DNA of 57,470 nucleotides from Shewanella sp. MBTL60-007 (GCF_019654915.1 NZ_BPET01000035.1:1-57470); one strand, 5' to 3'. Shown: positions 26,906 to 37,172, counted from the first letter of the stretch. Numbers and translations are program-made. The notes: a model not told the origin generated them from the letters alone.

Positions 26906-27571
26906 TTAGAACGGGATATCGTCGTCCCAGCCATCATCCAAATCTGGAGTGAAGTTCTGCTGTGGCTGCGGAGCAGGGCGCTGTTGCGGCGCTTGCTGCG
27001 GAGCAGGTGCAGATTGCGGCTTAGGCGCGTAACCACCTTGTTGAGGTGCTTGCTGCTGTTGCTGTGGTTGCTGTTGGTAACCACCTTGTTGAGCTGGAGC
27101 TTGTGGCTTCGGCTGGTAGCTGTTTTGCTGTTGAGGCTGCTGTTGTGAACCGTAACCGCCTTGCTGTTGCTGCTGACCACCATAGTTCTGGTTGCCACCT
27201 TGTGATGGAGCACCAGCATTTTGGTTACGGCTACCTAGCATCTGCATGCTACCACCTTGATCGACAACCACTTCAGTGCTGTAACGATCTTGACCGCTTT
27301 GGTCTTTCCACTTACGAGTCTGTAGCTTGCCTTCAAGGTAAACTTGAGAGCCTTTACGTAAATACTCACCAGTGATTTCAGCTAGTTTGCCGAACATCAC
27401 AACACGGTGCCATTCAGTACGCTCTTGCTGCTGACCTTGTTGGTCTTTCCAAGACTCACTTGTCGCCACGGTAATGTTGGCTACGGCATTGCCATTTGGC
27501 ATATAACGTACTTCAGGATCTTGTCCTAAATTACCGACCAAAATTACTTTATTGACACCACGACTAGCCAT
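26906..27571 (-). CDS. ssb: Single-stranded DNA-binding protein
   Basis: 221 residues. The OB-fold occupies residues 1-110 ([65 protein letters not shown]). A long linker of about 90 residues is made almost wholly of Gln, Pro, Gly, Ala and Tyr, and the C-terminal tip is [12 protein letters not shown], the protein-docking peptide. The linker is longer and more Gln-rich than in E. coli SSB (178 residues). AGGAG precedes the ATG. yajR lies 32 bp upstream on the same strand, so read-through from it is likely. Confidence 0.97.
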   Translation of the reverse strand: MASRGVNKVILVGNLGQDPEVRYMPNGNAVANITVATSESWKDQQGQQQERTEWHRVVMFGKLAEITGEYLRKGSQVYLEGKLQTRKWKDQSGQDRYSTEVVVDQGGSMQMLGSRNQNAGAPSQGGNQNYGGQQQQQGGYGSQQQPQQQNSYQPKPQAPAQQGGYQQQPQQQQQAPQQGGYAPKPQSAPAPQQAPQQRPAPQPQQNFTPDLDDGWDDDIPF

Positions 27572-27603
27572 TGAAATCTCCTGGAACGTATATTAAATTT
27601 TTA

Positions 27604-28971
27604 CTAATCGACAGAGCGTAACACAGCTCTGGCTTCTCTCAAATCGAAATGGTCATCTACTTTTAAATAAGCTACTTTCTCTTCGAGTACAACGATGGCT
27701 TCAGACACCCCTGCTAAAGCCGAAAGCTCAGTAGCCATGGTCACTGCGCTCTGTTTGTCAGTGACATTCGCTTCCAGTGTGTAACTCTTGAGTAGCACAG
27801 GATTTTTCATGCCGAAGGTCAATAAGAACCAGAGACACATTAAGCCTAATGCAACAGCAAATACTCCTGATGCCCCAACCAACTGATAGGCACCACCGCC
27901 TAATATACCACCACAAAACGCACCTAAAAATTGGCTCGTGGAATAAACGCCCATAGCTGAGCCTTTATCGCCAACCGGACAAAACTTAGCAATGAGGCTG
28001 GGAAGCGATGCTTCAAGATAATTAAAACCGGTAAAGAACAACACCACAGCGATGCTCAGTACCACTAAATTATCGGCGAATATCGCCATAGAGCCAAGCG
28101 CTGCCATCATGATAATAAGAGCTACTTGGAACATGCCTTTGGTATTATTGCGTTTAACCCCAATAATAATCAGCGGCACCATCAGGAAGAATGCCCCCAT
28201 AAAAGCTGGGAAGTAAAGCATCCAATGCTTCTCTTTAGCGAGACCAGCATCCACTAAATCCAGCGGCAGAGCCACAAAGACAGCGGTTAACACCAAGTGC
28301 AAAATGAAAATACCCGCATCGAGTCTAAATAGCTGCGGATCGAACAACATGCGCTTGAGCTTTTCTGGCGCGGCAACGGTATCGCCCTTTGGAGCCTGAC
28401 CAACAGGAGTAGGCACTAATAGCTGTACGATCAACATGCCTAAAATGGCGAGCCCCGCCGTCATCATAAACAGACCTGATAGGCCCAAGTGCTGAGCCAC
28501 AATTGGACCAACCAATAGCGACAGCGCAAAGGAGAAACCGATACACATACCAATAATCGCCATCACCTTGGTACGCTGTTCATCACGAGTTAAGTCCGCA
28601 GCAAGTGCTAAGACGGCAGCGGCAATAGCCCCCATCCCCTGCAATGCGCGACCAGCAACCACGCCGTAAATCGTCTCGGCATTGGCCGCAACTAAGCTAC
28701 CTAGGGCGAAAATAAGCAGTCCAGCGAGAATAACGGGCTTACGGCCGAACTTGTCAGACAAGATCCCCATAGGAATTTGAAGAACTGCCTGAGTTAAACC
28801 GTAGGCACCAATGGCAATACCCACCCATAAAGGTGAAAAGCCTTCGAGGTGCTGTCCGTAAAGCGCGAATACAGGCATGATCATAAACAAACCCATCATA
28901 CGTAGCCCGAATACACTGGCTAATGAAAACGCGACCTTCTTCTCAGTCTTGGATAGTCCCTTGTTGGCCAT
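27604..28971 (-). CDS. yajR: MFS transporter of the YajR type
   Basis: 455 residues with 12 transmembrane helices and a cytosolic ferredoxin-like C-terminal YAM domain (about 390-455, EAIVVLEEKVAYLKVDDHFDLREA). MFS motif A reads GILSDKFGRKPVILAG, as in drug/proton antiporters. Size and the extra domain match E. coli YajR (454 residues), whose substrate is unknown. It sits between ssb and uvrA, which are directly divergent in E. coli. GGACGGGGA serves as ribosome binding site. Confidence 0.88.
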   Translation of the reverse strand: MANKGLSKTEKKVAFSLASVFGLRMMGLFMIMPVFALYGQHLEGFSPLWVGIAIGAYGLTQAVLQIPMGILSDKFGRKPVILAGLLIFALGSLVAANAETIYGVVAGRALQGMGAIAAAVLALAADLTRDEQRTKVMAIIGMCIGFSFALSLLVGPIVAQHLGLSGLFMMTAGLAILGMLIVQLLVPTPVGQAPKGDTVAAPEKLKRMLFDPQLFRLDAGIFILHLVLTAVFVALPLDLVDAGLAKEKHWMLYFPAFMGAFFLMVPLIIIGVKRNNTKGMFQVALIIMMAALGSMAIFADNLVVLSIAVVLFFTGFNYLEASLPSLIAKFCPVGDKGSAMGVYSTSQFLGAFCGGILGGGAYQLVGASGVFAVALGLMCLWFLLTFGMKNPVLLKSYTLEANVTDKQSAVTMATELSALAGVSEAIVVLEEKVAYLKVDDHFDLREARAVLRSVD

Positions 28972-29239
28972 TCCCCGTCCTGCTCTATGAACTTAAAATT
29001 AGGTGGCGCAGTTTATCATGAAGTTTTTCAATAACCCAAAAGTAAAAGTGAAAGATGCATGACTAAGTCATGTTTTAACTTAATAGCGACTCACGTGACG
29101 GACTCGGGCATAAGATGCTTAAAAATTATAGAGACACACCAAATCCTTCCCTACAATTGATCCTAAGTTCTGTCTATTGCCACGGGCAAATTTGTGAGAT
29201 ACTTAACCACTTTTTTCGGCTTAGAGATCTGAACGCTAG

Positions 29240-32083
29240 ATGGAAAATATTGAAGTTCGTGGTGCTCGTACCCACAATCTTAAAAACATCAACCTGACTA
29301 TTCCCCGTGATAAACTCATTGTGATCACAGGCCTGTCTGGTTCTGGCAAATCTTCTCTTGCATTTGACACCCTATACGCTGAAGGACAGCGACGTTATGT
29401 CGAGTCATTGTCGGCCTATGCTCGTCAATTCTTGAGTTTAATGGAAAAGCCTGATGTTGATCATATTGAGGGCCTAAGCCCTGCCATCTCTATCGAACAG
29501 AAATCTACATCTCATAATCCACGTTCCACAGTGGGTACCATTACCGAAATCTACGATTATTTACGCCTGCTGTTTGCCCGTGTCGGAGAGCCTCGCTGTC
29601 CTACTCACGGTAAGCCTCTCGCGGCGCAAACCATTAGTCAGATGGTTGATAAGGTGCTTGAACTGCCTGAGGGTAGCCGTCAAATGCTACTGGCTCCCGT
29701 CATTAACAACCGTAAAGGTGAGCACGTTAAACTATTAGAAAGTTTATCCGCTCAAGGTTATATACGCGCCCGCATCGACGGAGAGGTCTGTGACTTAACC
29801 GATCCACCAGAACTGGATCTTCACGTTAAGCACACCATCGAAGTGGTGGTTGACCGTTTTAAAGTGCGTGAAGACATGAAGCAGCGCCTCGCGGAGTCAT
29901 TCGAAACGGCGCTTGAGCTATCGGGCGGTATCGCCAAAGTCACCAGTATGGAACCTGTAGAAGGTAAAGCTAAGCCTGAGGAACATGTATTCTCAGCTAA
30001 CTTTGCTTGCCCAGTATGTGGCTACTCCATGGCCGAGCTTGAGCCAAGGATCTTCTCATTTAATAATCCAGCCGGTGCATGCCAAACCTGTGATGGTTTA
30101 GGCGTGCAGCAGTTCTTCGATCCAGAACGGGTGATCACCAATACTGAGTTGTCATTAGCTGGCGGGGCTATTCGCGGCTGGGATAGACGTAACTTCTATT
30201 ACTTCCAGATGCTGACCTCGCTCGCCGAGCACTACAAGTTTGATATCGAGAAACCCTTCGAACAGTTAAGTGATGACGTACGCAAAATCGTACTCTATGG
30301 TTCAGGTAATCAGAATATCGCATTTAAGTACATCAACGATCGCGGCGACGTGGTCGTAAGAAATCATCCCTTCGAAGGGATCTTAAATAACATGGACAGA
30401 CGCTATCGCGAGACTGAGTCCAACGCGGTACGTGAAGAGTTGACTAAGTTTATCAACACCCAACCTTGCCAAAGCTGTGGTGGCTCTCGTCTACGTGAAG
30501 AAGCCCGTAACGTCTTTATTAAAGAGTTAAACCTCCCAGTCTTAACCCAGTGGTCTATCGGCGAGGCAGCAGAATACTTCGAGCAGCTTGAGCTAACAGG
30601 CCAACGTGCGCAGATCGCCGAGAAGATCTTAAAAGAGGTACGTGATCGTCTAGGCTTCTTGGTCAATGTCGGTTTGAACTACCTAAGCCTGTCACGCTCA
30701 GCCGATACACTCTCTGGCGGTGAGGCTCAACGTATTCGTCTCGCCAGCCAAATAGGCGCTGGGCTTGTTGGGGTGATGTATGTCCTCGACGAACCCTCTA
30801 TCGGTCTGCATCAGCGAGATAACGAGCGCTTGCTACAAACCCTTATTCATCTGCGTGACTTAGGTAACACGGTTATCGTTGTCGAGCACGATGAAGACGC
30901 CATTCGCATGGCGGATCACGTTATCGATATCGGTCCGGGCGCGGGTGTTCACGGTGGCCAAGTTATCGGTGAAGGCACCTTGCAAGATCTACTCGACTGC
31001 AAAGAGTCGATCACAGGTCAGTACCTATCTGGTGAGAAACAGATTCACATCAAAACCGAACGCAGCCAGTACAATCCAGATAAATTAATCGAGCTTTTTG
31101 GCGCATCGGGTAACAACCTTAAAGATGTCGATCTGCAAATTCCAGTAGGCTTGTTCACTTGCATTACTGGGGTATCAGGCTCAGGTAAGTCGACGCTTAT
31201 CAACGACACTTTCTACAAGATTGCTCATATGCAACTTAACGGTGCAACGGTTGATGAGCCCGCACCTTATAAGAAAGTGATTGGCATGGATCATTGCGAC
31301 AAGGTTGTAGACATCGATCAGAGCCCAATTGGTCGTACGCCACGTTCTAACCCTGCGACTTATACTGGTATTTTCACTCCCATTCGTGAGCTGTTCGCCG
31401 CCACCCAAGAGTCACGCACTCGCGGTTATCAGCCTGGACGTTTCTCTTTTAACGTCAAAGGCGGCCGCTGCGAGGCTTGTCAGGGCGATGGTTTAATCAA
31501 GGTGGAGATGCACTTCCTACCGGATGTGTATGTGCCTTGTGACAGCTGTAAGGGTCAGCGCTATAACCGCGAAACCTTAGATGTGCGCTTTAAAGGCAAA
31601 AACATCCACGAAGTGCTGCAGATGACAGTTGAAGAAGCAAGACCTTTCTTCGATGCCATTCCTGCCATCGCTCGTAAACTACAAACCTTAATGGATGTGG
31701 GTCTGTCTTATATCCGCTTGGGTCAGAGTGCCACTACTCTGTCTGGCGGTGAAGCCCAGCGTGTGAAACTTGCCAAAGAGTTATCGAAACGTGATACCGG
31801 CAAGACCTTGTACATTCTCGATGAGCCAACGACGGGTCTGCATTTTGCCGATATCCAACTGTTACTGGATGTATTGCATCGCCTCAAGTCACACGGAAAT
31901 ACTATCGTAGTCATTGAGCATAACCTTGATGTGATAAAAACAGCAGACTGGATTGTGGACCTCGGTCCTGAAGGCGGTTCTGGTGGTGGTACGATTTTAG
32001 TTGCTGGTACACCTGAAGAGGTTGCAGAGCATAGTGAATCTCATACCGCACGTTTCTTAAAGCCACTTTTAAGCAAAGCATAG
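29240..32083 (+). CDS. uvrA: Excinuclease ABC subunit A
   Basis: 947 residues. UvrA is the damage-recognition ATPase of nucleotide excision repair. Two ABC modules are present: Walker [10 protein letters not shown] near residue 33 and GVSGSGKST near 645, signatures LSGGEAQR in each half, and Walker [10 protein letters not shown] and LDEPTTGLH. The zinc-binding modules show [17 protein letters not shown] and CQSCGG, and CEACQGDG with CDSCKG in the second half. Divergent from yajR-ssb. I see no good LexA box in the 268-bp gap (best match CTGT-N8-ACGG). Confidence 0.98.
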   Translation: MENIEVRGARTHNLKNINLTIPRDKLIVITGLSGSGKSSLAFDTLYAEGQRRYVESLSAYARQFLSLMEKPDVDHIEGLSPAISIEQKSTSHNPRSTVGTITEIYDYLRLLFARVGEPRCPTHGKPLAAQTISQMVDKVLELPEGSRQMLLAPVINNRKGEHVKLLESLSAQGYIRARIDGEVCDLTDPPELDLHVKHTIEVVVDRFKVREDMKQRLAESFETALELSGGIAKVTSMEPVEGKAKPEEHVFSANFACPVCGYSMAELEPRIFSFNNPAGACQTCDGLGVQQFFDPERVITNTELSLAGGAIRGWDRRNFYYFQMLTSLAEHYKFDIEKPFEQLSDDVRKIVLYGSGNQNIAFKYINDRGDVVVRNHPFEGILNNMDRRYRETESNAVREELTKFINTQPCQSCGGSRLREEARNVFIKELNLPVLTQWSIGEAAEYFEQLELTGQRAQIAEKILKEVRDRLGFLVNVGLNYLSLSRSADTLSGGEAQRIRLASQIGAGLVGVMYVLDEPSIGLHQRDNERLLQTLIHLRDLGNTVIVVEHDEDAIRMADHVIDIGPGAGVHGGQVIGEGTLQDLLDCKESITGQYLSGEKQIHIKTERSQYNPDKLIELFGASGNNLKDVDLQIPVGLFTCITGVSGSGKSTLINDTFYKIAHMQLNGATVDEPAPYKKVIGMDHCDKVVDIDQSPIGRTPRSNPATYTGIFTPIRELFAATQESRTRGYQPGRFSFNVKGGRCEACQGDGLIKVEMHFLPDVYVPCDSCKGQRYNRETLDVRFKGKNIHEVLQMTVEEARPFFDAIPAIARKLQTLMDVGLSYIRLGQSATTLSGGEAQRVKLAKELSKRDTGKTLYILDEPTTGLHFADIQLLLDVLHRLKSHGNTIVVIEHNLDVIKTADWIVDLGPEGGSGGGTILVAGTPEEVAEHSESHTARFLKPLLSKA

Positions 32084-32100
32084 AGCCAGTTAGAAAATCG

Positions 32101-32433
32101 ATGCACTTTAAAAACCTCTTCTTAAGCACAAGCCTAGTGATGATGCTAGGCCTGCTGCTTATCGCAGTATTCGATCCCCTGATAGGTAACTGCAAGTCAG
32201 TCAAGGCCAGAGTGATTAGCAGCGATGATGAATCAACCACCATAGCACTGCCCGATGGCAGTGTCGCTCGTGTGGCTGTAGGTAATCTAAAAAAAGACTC
32301 AAGGATAGAAGTTACTGCTAAACAAAGACTGTTTTCGCGCCTTCCGGTTTATAAGCTCAAGCAAATCCTGTCTCTGCCACAGAATAAAGCCCAAACACCA
32401 ACAAGCATGAGTGAAAAACAGTCGCCAACATGA
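32101..32433 (+). CDS. Small membrane-anchored hypothetical protein
   Basis: 110 residues. One N-terminal hydrophobic helix (LFLSTSLVMMLGLLLIAVF) may be an uncleaved anchor, then a compact hydrophilic part SVKARVISSDDESTTIALPDGSVARVAVGNLKKDSRIEV that looks like a small beta-barrel, such as an OB- or SH3-like strand set. The C-terminal 20 residues are polar and disordered. It begins 18 bp after uvrA and is probably co-transcribed. Function unknown. Confidence 0.7.
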   Translation: MHFKNLFLSTSLVMMLGLLLIAVFDPLIGNCKSVKARVISSDDESTTIALPDGSVARVAVGNLKKDSRIEVTAKQRLFSRLPVYKLKQILSLPQNKAQTPTSMSEKQSPT

Positions 32434-32489
32434 GTGTTAAACGCTAGTCTCATAACAGTGATACTGAAAGACACTCATGGGCAAAATGT

Positions 32490-33458
32490 ATGCTGCGTTT
32501 ACTTTTAATCACCACAGCTTTACTAGGCTCTACGATATTGACCTCCTGCGCCACTCGCTCCTACTGTGATAAGGAGCCTGCAATCTATTGGGCCGATGTC
32601 AGCACCATTACAGCCGATCTGCATACCCTAAGTTCGGCTCGTTTACAGGGACGCAAAACAGGCACAGAGGGCGCCTCCTTAACCCGAGAGTTTCTGCTGC
32701 AACGCTTCAAACAAATAGGACTCCACCCTTGGCAAGGCCGATACCAACACCCTTTTAGCTACCACCGCTCATTCACTGATAGAGTGGGGATCAATATGGT
32801 CGGTATGCTCCCAGCTAAACAAGAAACCCAAAGTTGGCGCATCATCATTGCCCATTATGATCATCTTGGAGGCAGCGATAGGCGGTATTACCCCGGCGCC
32901 GATGATAATGCCTCTGGCATCGCCGGGTTACTGCAACTGGCCCAATTTGCAAAAGAGCAAGGCAGCAAATTCAATCTGTTATTCGTTGCCAGCGATGCCG
33001 AGGAGCCAGGGCTTTATGGTGGGTATGCTCTGATTGAGCAACTTAAGCTTGCCAGCACAACCCCCAATATCGAACAGGTAGAGCTGGCCATAAACCTTGA
33101 TATGATAGGCAGACCCGACCGAACTGGCGCCATCTACATTGAGGGAGCAAGACGTTTTGATTCCTTCTCACAGATGCGAAAGTCCATCAGGCAGGATAAC
33201 CAGATCTGCATTCGAACTCAGCAGCCTAAAGCCTTCGACGGCTCCGTCATCGCTATCGACTTTTTACGCGCCTCCGATCACTACCCTTTTCATCAAGCTG
33301 GCATACCTTGGCTCTATTTTGGTGTACCAATCCATAGCGATTATCACCAACCCACCGACACCGCGGATAAAATAGATGTTAACTTTCTCGCCGCCGTCAG
33401 CGAATCAGCCTATCAACTGTTAAAAATAGACAGCTTAATACTCAAAAAACCACAATAA
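32490..33458 (+). CDS. M28-family zinc aminopeptidase, lipoprotein
   Basis: 322 residues. Signal peptide with lipobox LTSC (Cys20) suggests attachment to a membrane. The M28 di-zinc site is visible: HYDHLGG (first His ligand and nearby Asp), YPGADDNASGIAGL (bridging Asp), SDAEEPGLYGG (catalytic and ligand Glu), INLDMIGRPD (Asp ligand) and PIHSDYHQPTD (last His). Such enzymes remove N-terminal residues from peptides outside the cytoplasm. An alternative ATG at 32478 is in another frame. No terminator follows clearly. Confidence 0.9.
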   Translation: MLRLLLITTALLGSTILTSCATRSYCDKEPAIYWADVSTITADLHTLSSARLQGRKTGTEGASLTREFLLQRFKQIGLHPWQGRYQHPFSYHRSFTDRVGINMVGMLPAKQETQSWRIIIAHYDHLGGSDRRYYPGADDNASGIAGLLQLAQFAKEQGSKFNLLFVASDAEEPGLYGGYALIEQLKLASTTPNIEQVELAINLDMIGRPDRTGAIYIEGARRFDSFSQMRKSIRQDNQICIRTQQPKAFDGSVIAIDFLRASDHYPFHQAGIPWLYFGVPIHSDYHQPTDTADKIDVNFLAAVSESAYQLLKIDSLILKKPQ

Positions 33459-33543
33459 TTTTACTGATTAGTCACTTTTTAAACAGTCCAACTCATTATC
33501 TGGCCTGTTATTTGCTTTGAAATCTGATAAAAATTCAGGATTG

Positions 33544-33574
33544 ATTGGTAATACCAATTGTAAGCTGCTATACT
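33544..33574 (+). promoter_or_regulatory. deaD promoter with overlapping GntR-type palindrome
   Basis: ATTGGT-AAT-ACCAAT (33544-33558) is a perfect inverted repeat that fits the E. coli PdhR consensus ATTGGT-N3-ACCAAT. It contains the -35 candidate TTGGTA (33546-33551), 17 bp from TATACT (33569-33574). A bound dimer would block RNA polymerase. The leader from there to the deaD ATG is about 105 bases and carries an AGCACA/TGTGCT hairpin at 33643-33661. Confidence 0.55.
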
Positions 33575-33686
33575 AGTCGGCTTACTGATATGTTTCGGTG
33601 CGGGAAGTCGACACGGGGTTGATTTTCTGTCTATTAAACATCAGCACATACTTTTTGTGCTCTGCTATTCCACAAGGCTACAACCC

Positions 33687-35516
33687 ATGTCATCCAGTGA
33701 AAAAACTTTCCGCGAACTCGGTCTTGCCGAGCCTTTGTTGCGTGCTCTTGACGAGTTAGGTTATGAAAAACCAACTCCAATCCAGGCAGCAAGTATCGAG
33801 CCTCTTATGGCTGGTAAAGATATTTTAGGTCAGGCGCAAACCGGTACAGGTAAAACAGGTGCTTTCGCACTTCCTCTACTAAACAGCATCGACCCAAATA
33901 CGAATGCTCCACAAATTTTAGTACTAGCGCCGACTCGTGAACTTGCAGTTCAAGTTGCTGAAGCGTTTGCTAGCTACGCTAAATTTATGAAGGGCCTACA
34001 CGTTCTGCCAATTTACGGCGGACAGAGCATGCATCAGCAGCTAAACGCTTTGCGTCGTGGTCCTCAGATCATCGTCGGTACTCCAGGCCGTGTTATGGAC
34101 CATATGCGTCGTGGCACACTTAAGCTTGAAACCTTGAAATCAATGGTTCTTGACGAAGCCGATGAGATGCTAAAAATGGGCTTCATCGATGATATCGAAT
34201 GGATCCTTGAGCACACACCTAAGTCACGCCAATTAGCGCTATTCTCTGCAACTATGCCAGAGCAGATTAAGCGTGTTGCTAACAAATACCTAAATGAGCC
34301 TCAGCATGTAAGCATCGCTGCGACTCACACGACTGTTGAAACTATTGAGCAGCGTTTTGTTCAAGTATCACAGCACAACAAGCTAGAAGCACTTGTACGT
34401 GTTCTAGAAGTTGAAAAGACCGAAGGTATTATTATCTTCGTTCGTACACGTAACAGCTGTGTTGAGTTAGCCGAGAAGCTAGAAGCTCGTGGCTATGCAT
34501 CGTCTCCACTACACGGCGACATGAACCAACAAGCGCGTGAGCGTGCAGTTGACCAATTGAAGCGCGGCAAGCTAGATATCATCATCGCGACTGACGTTGC
34601 GGCTCGTGGTCTAGACGTTGAGCGTATTGGACACGTAGTTAACTTCGATATTCCTTACGATACTGAAGCTTATGTTCACCGTATTGGTCGTACAGGCCGT
34701 GCAGGTCGTACAGGTATGGCGATCCTTTTCGTTACACACCGTGAAATGCGTATGCTACGCACTATCGAGCGTGCAACTAAGAGCCGTATTTCTCCAATGG
34801 ACATCCCTAGCCCAGAGACAGTGACAGAACGTCGTCTATCTCGTCTAGGTGAGAAAATTTCTGAAACAATCGCACAAGATTTAGATTTCATGAAGGGTGC
34901 TGTTGCCAAACTTTGTCAAGAGCTAGAAGTTGACACTGACGTACTTGCTGCGGCATTACTGCAACAAGTTCAGAAAGATCGTCCACTGCAGCTACCAGCA
35001 ATGAACGAACGTCAACGCGATAGCCGTGACGAGCGTAACTCTCGTGACCGTAATGACCGTGGACCACGTGATCGTAGCGACCGCCCACGTCGTGAATCTC
35101 GCCCAACACCTGCTAACCTAGGTGCAGCGGATTCATTAAAGGACAACCCAGACGTTAAGATGTGCCGCTATATCATTGATGTAGGTCGTGACAATGGCGT
35201 TGGCGTAGGTAACATCGTTGGTGCCGTAGCTAACGAAGCGAATATCGATAGCCGTTACATTGGTCAGATCCAACTATTCGACCAAGTGACAGCAATTGAC
35301 TTGCCAGACGGTATGCCAAAAGAAGTACTACAACACCTTAAGAAGGTGCGTGTATGTGGCCGTCCATTAAACATTCGTGAAGCGGCGGGTGAAACATTTG
35401 CCAATACTTCTGGTGGCGATAGCCGTCCACCACGTCGTCCTCGCAGACCAGCTGGCGACCGTCGTCCTTCTGGTGACAGAAAGCCACACCGCAAGGGTCC
35501 AAGAGACGCTGAATAA
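33687..35516 (+). CDS. deaD: DEAD-box ATP-dependent RNA helicase (DeaD/CsdA type)
   Basis: 609 residues. The N-terminal F-x-E-LGLAEPLLRALDELGYEKPTPIQ is the Q motif. AQTGTGKT (motif I), PTRELAVQ, GTPGR, LDEADEML (II), SATMP (III), and HRIGRTGR (VI) complete the helicase core to about residue 370. An Arg/Asp-rich linker (RDSRDERNSRDRNDRG) and a DbpA-type RNA-binding domain (MCRYIIDVGRDNGVGVGNIVG) follow, then a basic tail. This is the cold-shock ribosome-assembly and mRNA-decay helicase layout. The frame is open to a GTG at 33657, but the ATG at 33687, with AAGG ahead, gives the family N-terminus. Confidence 0.95.
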   Translation: MSSSEKTFRELGLAEPLLRALDELGYEKPTPIQAASIEPLMAGKDILGQAQTGTGKTGAFALPLLNSIDPNTNAPQILVLAPTRELAVQVAEAFASYAKFMKGLHVLPIYGGQSMHQQLNALRRGPQIIVGTPGRVMDHMRRGTLKLETLKSMVLDEADEMLKMGFIDDIEWILEHTPKSRQLALFSATMPEQIKRVANKYLNEPQHVSIAATHTTVETIEQRFVQVSQHNKLEALVRVLEVEKTEGIIIFVRTRNSCVELAEKLEARGYASSPLHGDMNQQARERAVDQLKRGKLDIIIATDVAARGLDVERIGHVVNFDIPYDTEAYVHRIGRTGRAGRTGMAILFVTHREMRMLRTIERATKSRISPMDIPSPETVTERRLSRLGEKISETIAQDLDFMKGAVAKLCQELEVDTDVLAAALLQQVQKDRPLQLPAMNERQRDSRDERNSRDRNDRGPRDRSDRPRRESRPTPANLGAADSLKDNPDVKMCRYIIDVGRDNGVGVGNIVGAVANEANIDSRYIGQIQLFDQVTAIDLPDGMPKEVLQHLKKVRVCGRPLNIREAAGETFANTSGGDSRPPRRPRRPAGDRRPSGDRKPHRKGPRDAE

Positions 35517-35555
35517 AACTTAACGCTTGGAACTGATGTTCCAGCTACAAGACCT

Positions 35556-35582
35556 AAAAAGGAGCTAATGGCTCCTTTTTTG
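35556..35582 (+). terminator. Terminator of deaD
   Basis: AAGGAGC-TAAT-GGCTCCTT stem with A5 before and T7 after, 40 bp past the stop codon. The next 150 bp up to the terminator of the facing gene hold nothing I can support. Confidence 0.92.
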
Positions 35583-35735
35583 TTTTCAGCCGCATAGACT
35601 CATTATTCGATGCAGACCTTTCTCCCTAAAAGACATCACACAGGCTTCCTCTAGCCTGACGATCGCAATGCAATCAAACACAACAGCTGAAGCTCGTAGT
35701 CGCAACACTCCTCTTTTAAGGTGCCTAGAAACAGC

Positions 35736-35766
35736 ATAAAAAAAGCCACCGTTAGAGGGTGGCTTA
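35736..35766 (-). terminator. Terminator of the EamA transporter gene
   Basis: On the minus strand AAGCCACC / GGTGGCTT with a seven-base loop is followed by a T7 run, about 16 bp past the stop codon. Confidence 0.88.
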
Positions 35767-35781
35767 CTCATCTGTTGCTGA

Positions 35782-36759
35782 TTAGGCAACGACCTGAACT
35801 TGCTTTAACGCCCTGCGTTTCTCCCAGATAGGAGACAACTGCACAGCAATCACTGATACCACAATTAACACTATCCCGCTAAACGATAGCGGGTCAATAA
35901 GCGCCCCTTTAATGATATCACTCCACCAACCTAAGGCCACCACAATGGCTGTAAGGCTAAAACTGATTACTGGTGTCAGAGCCAGCATGGCACTTACCTG
36001 TCCAGTAGGCCAATACTTCATCGACTGACCAAAACAACCGTAAGCTATAACCGTATTAAATGCACAAAAAATCGCGATAGCCCACTGGTTTGAGTCCATG
36101 ACAGCGAACTGACTAAAGTCGCTAAAAGGCGCCATGGCAAAGATGCCAAATAAGTAGATAAACAACAAAATGTTATTGGGTGATAGACGCTTGATCATCG
36201 ACTTCTGAATTAATGCATAACTTGCCCATGACAGCACCGAGAACTGAACGATCATTACTCCCTTCCATACGTCTGACGGCCCGGAGCTAAAGTCTAAATA
36301 GGGGTGGAAGAACATCAACATGCCTAAGCCCAGTGTCGCGAAACAACTGAGTTGTATCGCATTGAGTCGCTCTTTAAAAAACAACATCCCACCAAAAGCT
36401 AGGAAGAAAGGCGAGGTTTGGAAGTTGAGCTGAGCCGAGCCCGGCGCAAGATACTTAAGCGAATAGACAAAAGAAACGTAGTTAAAAATCAAGAGCACAC
36501 CAGCTAAAACTAATTTTAGCCAAGACACTTTATCGAGTCCTTTAAACTGCTTGATACTGCCACTTAGATACTGAATGGCAAAGCCTACCACCAGAGCGAC
36601 CAAGAAACGGAACCAGGTTAAGGTAACAGCATCGATAAATTGCCCCGATAGTTTGAGTGCTATCGGCAATATCCCCCAAAAAACAACAGCAACAGAAATA
36701 AAGATAAATCCAAGTTTAAACTCGGAACATTGAGCGCGCGGATCCATGAATATGGCCAT
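35782..36759 (-). CDS. EamA-family (DMT) transporter
   Basis: 325 residues with ten hydrophobic helices in two EamA repeats (about 15-145 and 165-310). Landmarks include VFWGILPIALKLSG, a loop of positive charges between helices, and the second-half SVLSWASYALIQKSMIK and FNTVIAYGCFGQSMKYWPTGQVSAMLALTPV. The family exports amino acids and other metabolites; no substrate can be assigned. Start codon 36759 or the in-frame ATG at 36747; neither has a clear ribosome binding site. Follows the CWC gene after 56 bp, likely one transcript. Confidence 0.88.
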   Translation of the reverse strand: MAIFMDPRAQCSEFKLGFIFISVAVVFWGILPIALKLSGQFIDAVTLTWFRFLVALVVGFAIQYLSGSIKQFKGLDKVSWLKLVLAGVLLIFNYVSFVYSLKYLAPGSAQLNFQTSPFFLAFGGMLFFKERLNAIQLSCFATLGLGMLMFFHPYLDFSSGPSDVWKGVMIVQFSVLSWASYALIQKSMIKRLSPNNILLFIYLFGIFAMAPFSDFSQFAVMDSNQWAIAIFCAFNTVIAYGCFGQSMKYWPTGQVSAMLALTPVISFSLTAIVVALGWWSDIIKGALIDPLSFSGIVLIVVSVIAVQLSPIWEKRRALKQVQVVA

Positions 36760-36815
36760 TGAAGAAATAACAAGATCGGCGATATTGCCCTATTGCCAAC
36801 TCTAGGTCTAGTAGG

Positions 36816-37172
36816 CTAATCGATTCTCTTATAAAGTGTGCGACCTTGAGCCTGTAACAGCTGTAGCCGCTGTAAACAAACCTCACAAATACAAGCAGTT
36901 CCACTCAGGTTCTGAAGCTCTTCTTCCCCTAAAACGTTAGCTAACAGCACTTTATCTGGAAACTCTTGTTTACTGCACCAACACTGCTCAATGCTCGCCC
37001 CAGTTTCTGCAGCACAACGATTAAGCCCTTTGCATAGAGGGCAATGGTTAGCATCGGCAAAGTCCTTAACGAATAAAGTGTCCTTAACGAATAAAGTGTC
37101 CTTAACGAATAAAGTGTCCTTACTAGGTAAAAGGGACTTGTCCTGCTCACCCATAGGCTCAACCTCATTCAT
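36816..37172 (-). CDS. Cysteine-rich CWC family protein with internal repeat
   Basis: 118 residues. The core CPLCKGLNRCA ... IEQCWCSKQEFPDKVL ... GTACICEVCLQR carries eight or more cysteines in the CWC arrangement, probably a metal-binding module of unknown function. Ahead of it lies KDTLFV three times in a row plus KDFA, coded by an 18-bp DNA tandem repeat, so the N-terminal part probably varies in length between strains. The second methionine (37154) has GAGG eight bases ahead and may be the true start. Confidence 0.8.
   Translation of the reverse strand: MNEVEPMGEQDKSLLPSKDTLFVKDTLFVKDTLFVKDFADANHCPLCKGLNRCAAETGASIEQCWCSKQEFPDKVLLANVLGEEELQNLSGTACICEVCLQRLQLLQAQGRTLYKRID
37062..37123. repeat. 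18-bp tandem repeat inside the CWC gene
   Basis: Unit GTCCTTAACGAATAAAGT, three exact copies (37062-37115) and eight bases of a fourth. Because 18 is a multiple of three, gain or loss keeps the frame and changes the number of KDTLFV units. Confidence 0.95.

Noticed and set aside
29170..29185. LexA box for uvrA (CTGT-N8-ACGG)
   Set aside because: One core mismatch and none of the usual AT-rich spacer; kept only as a weak candidate in the findings.
35586..35789. A 67-residue minus-strand frame between deaD and the EamA gene
   Set aside because: It covers the EamA terminator and has no ribosome binding site or recognisable sequence.
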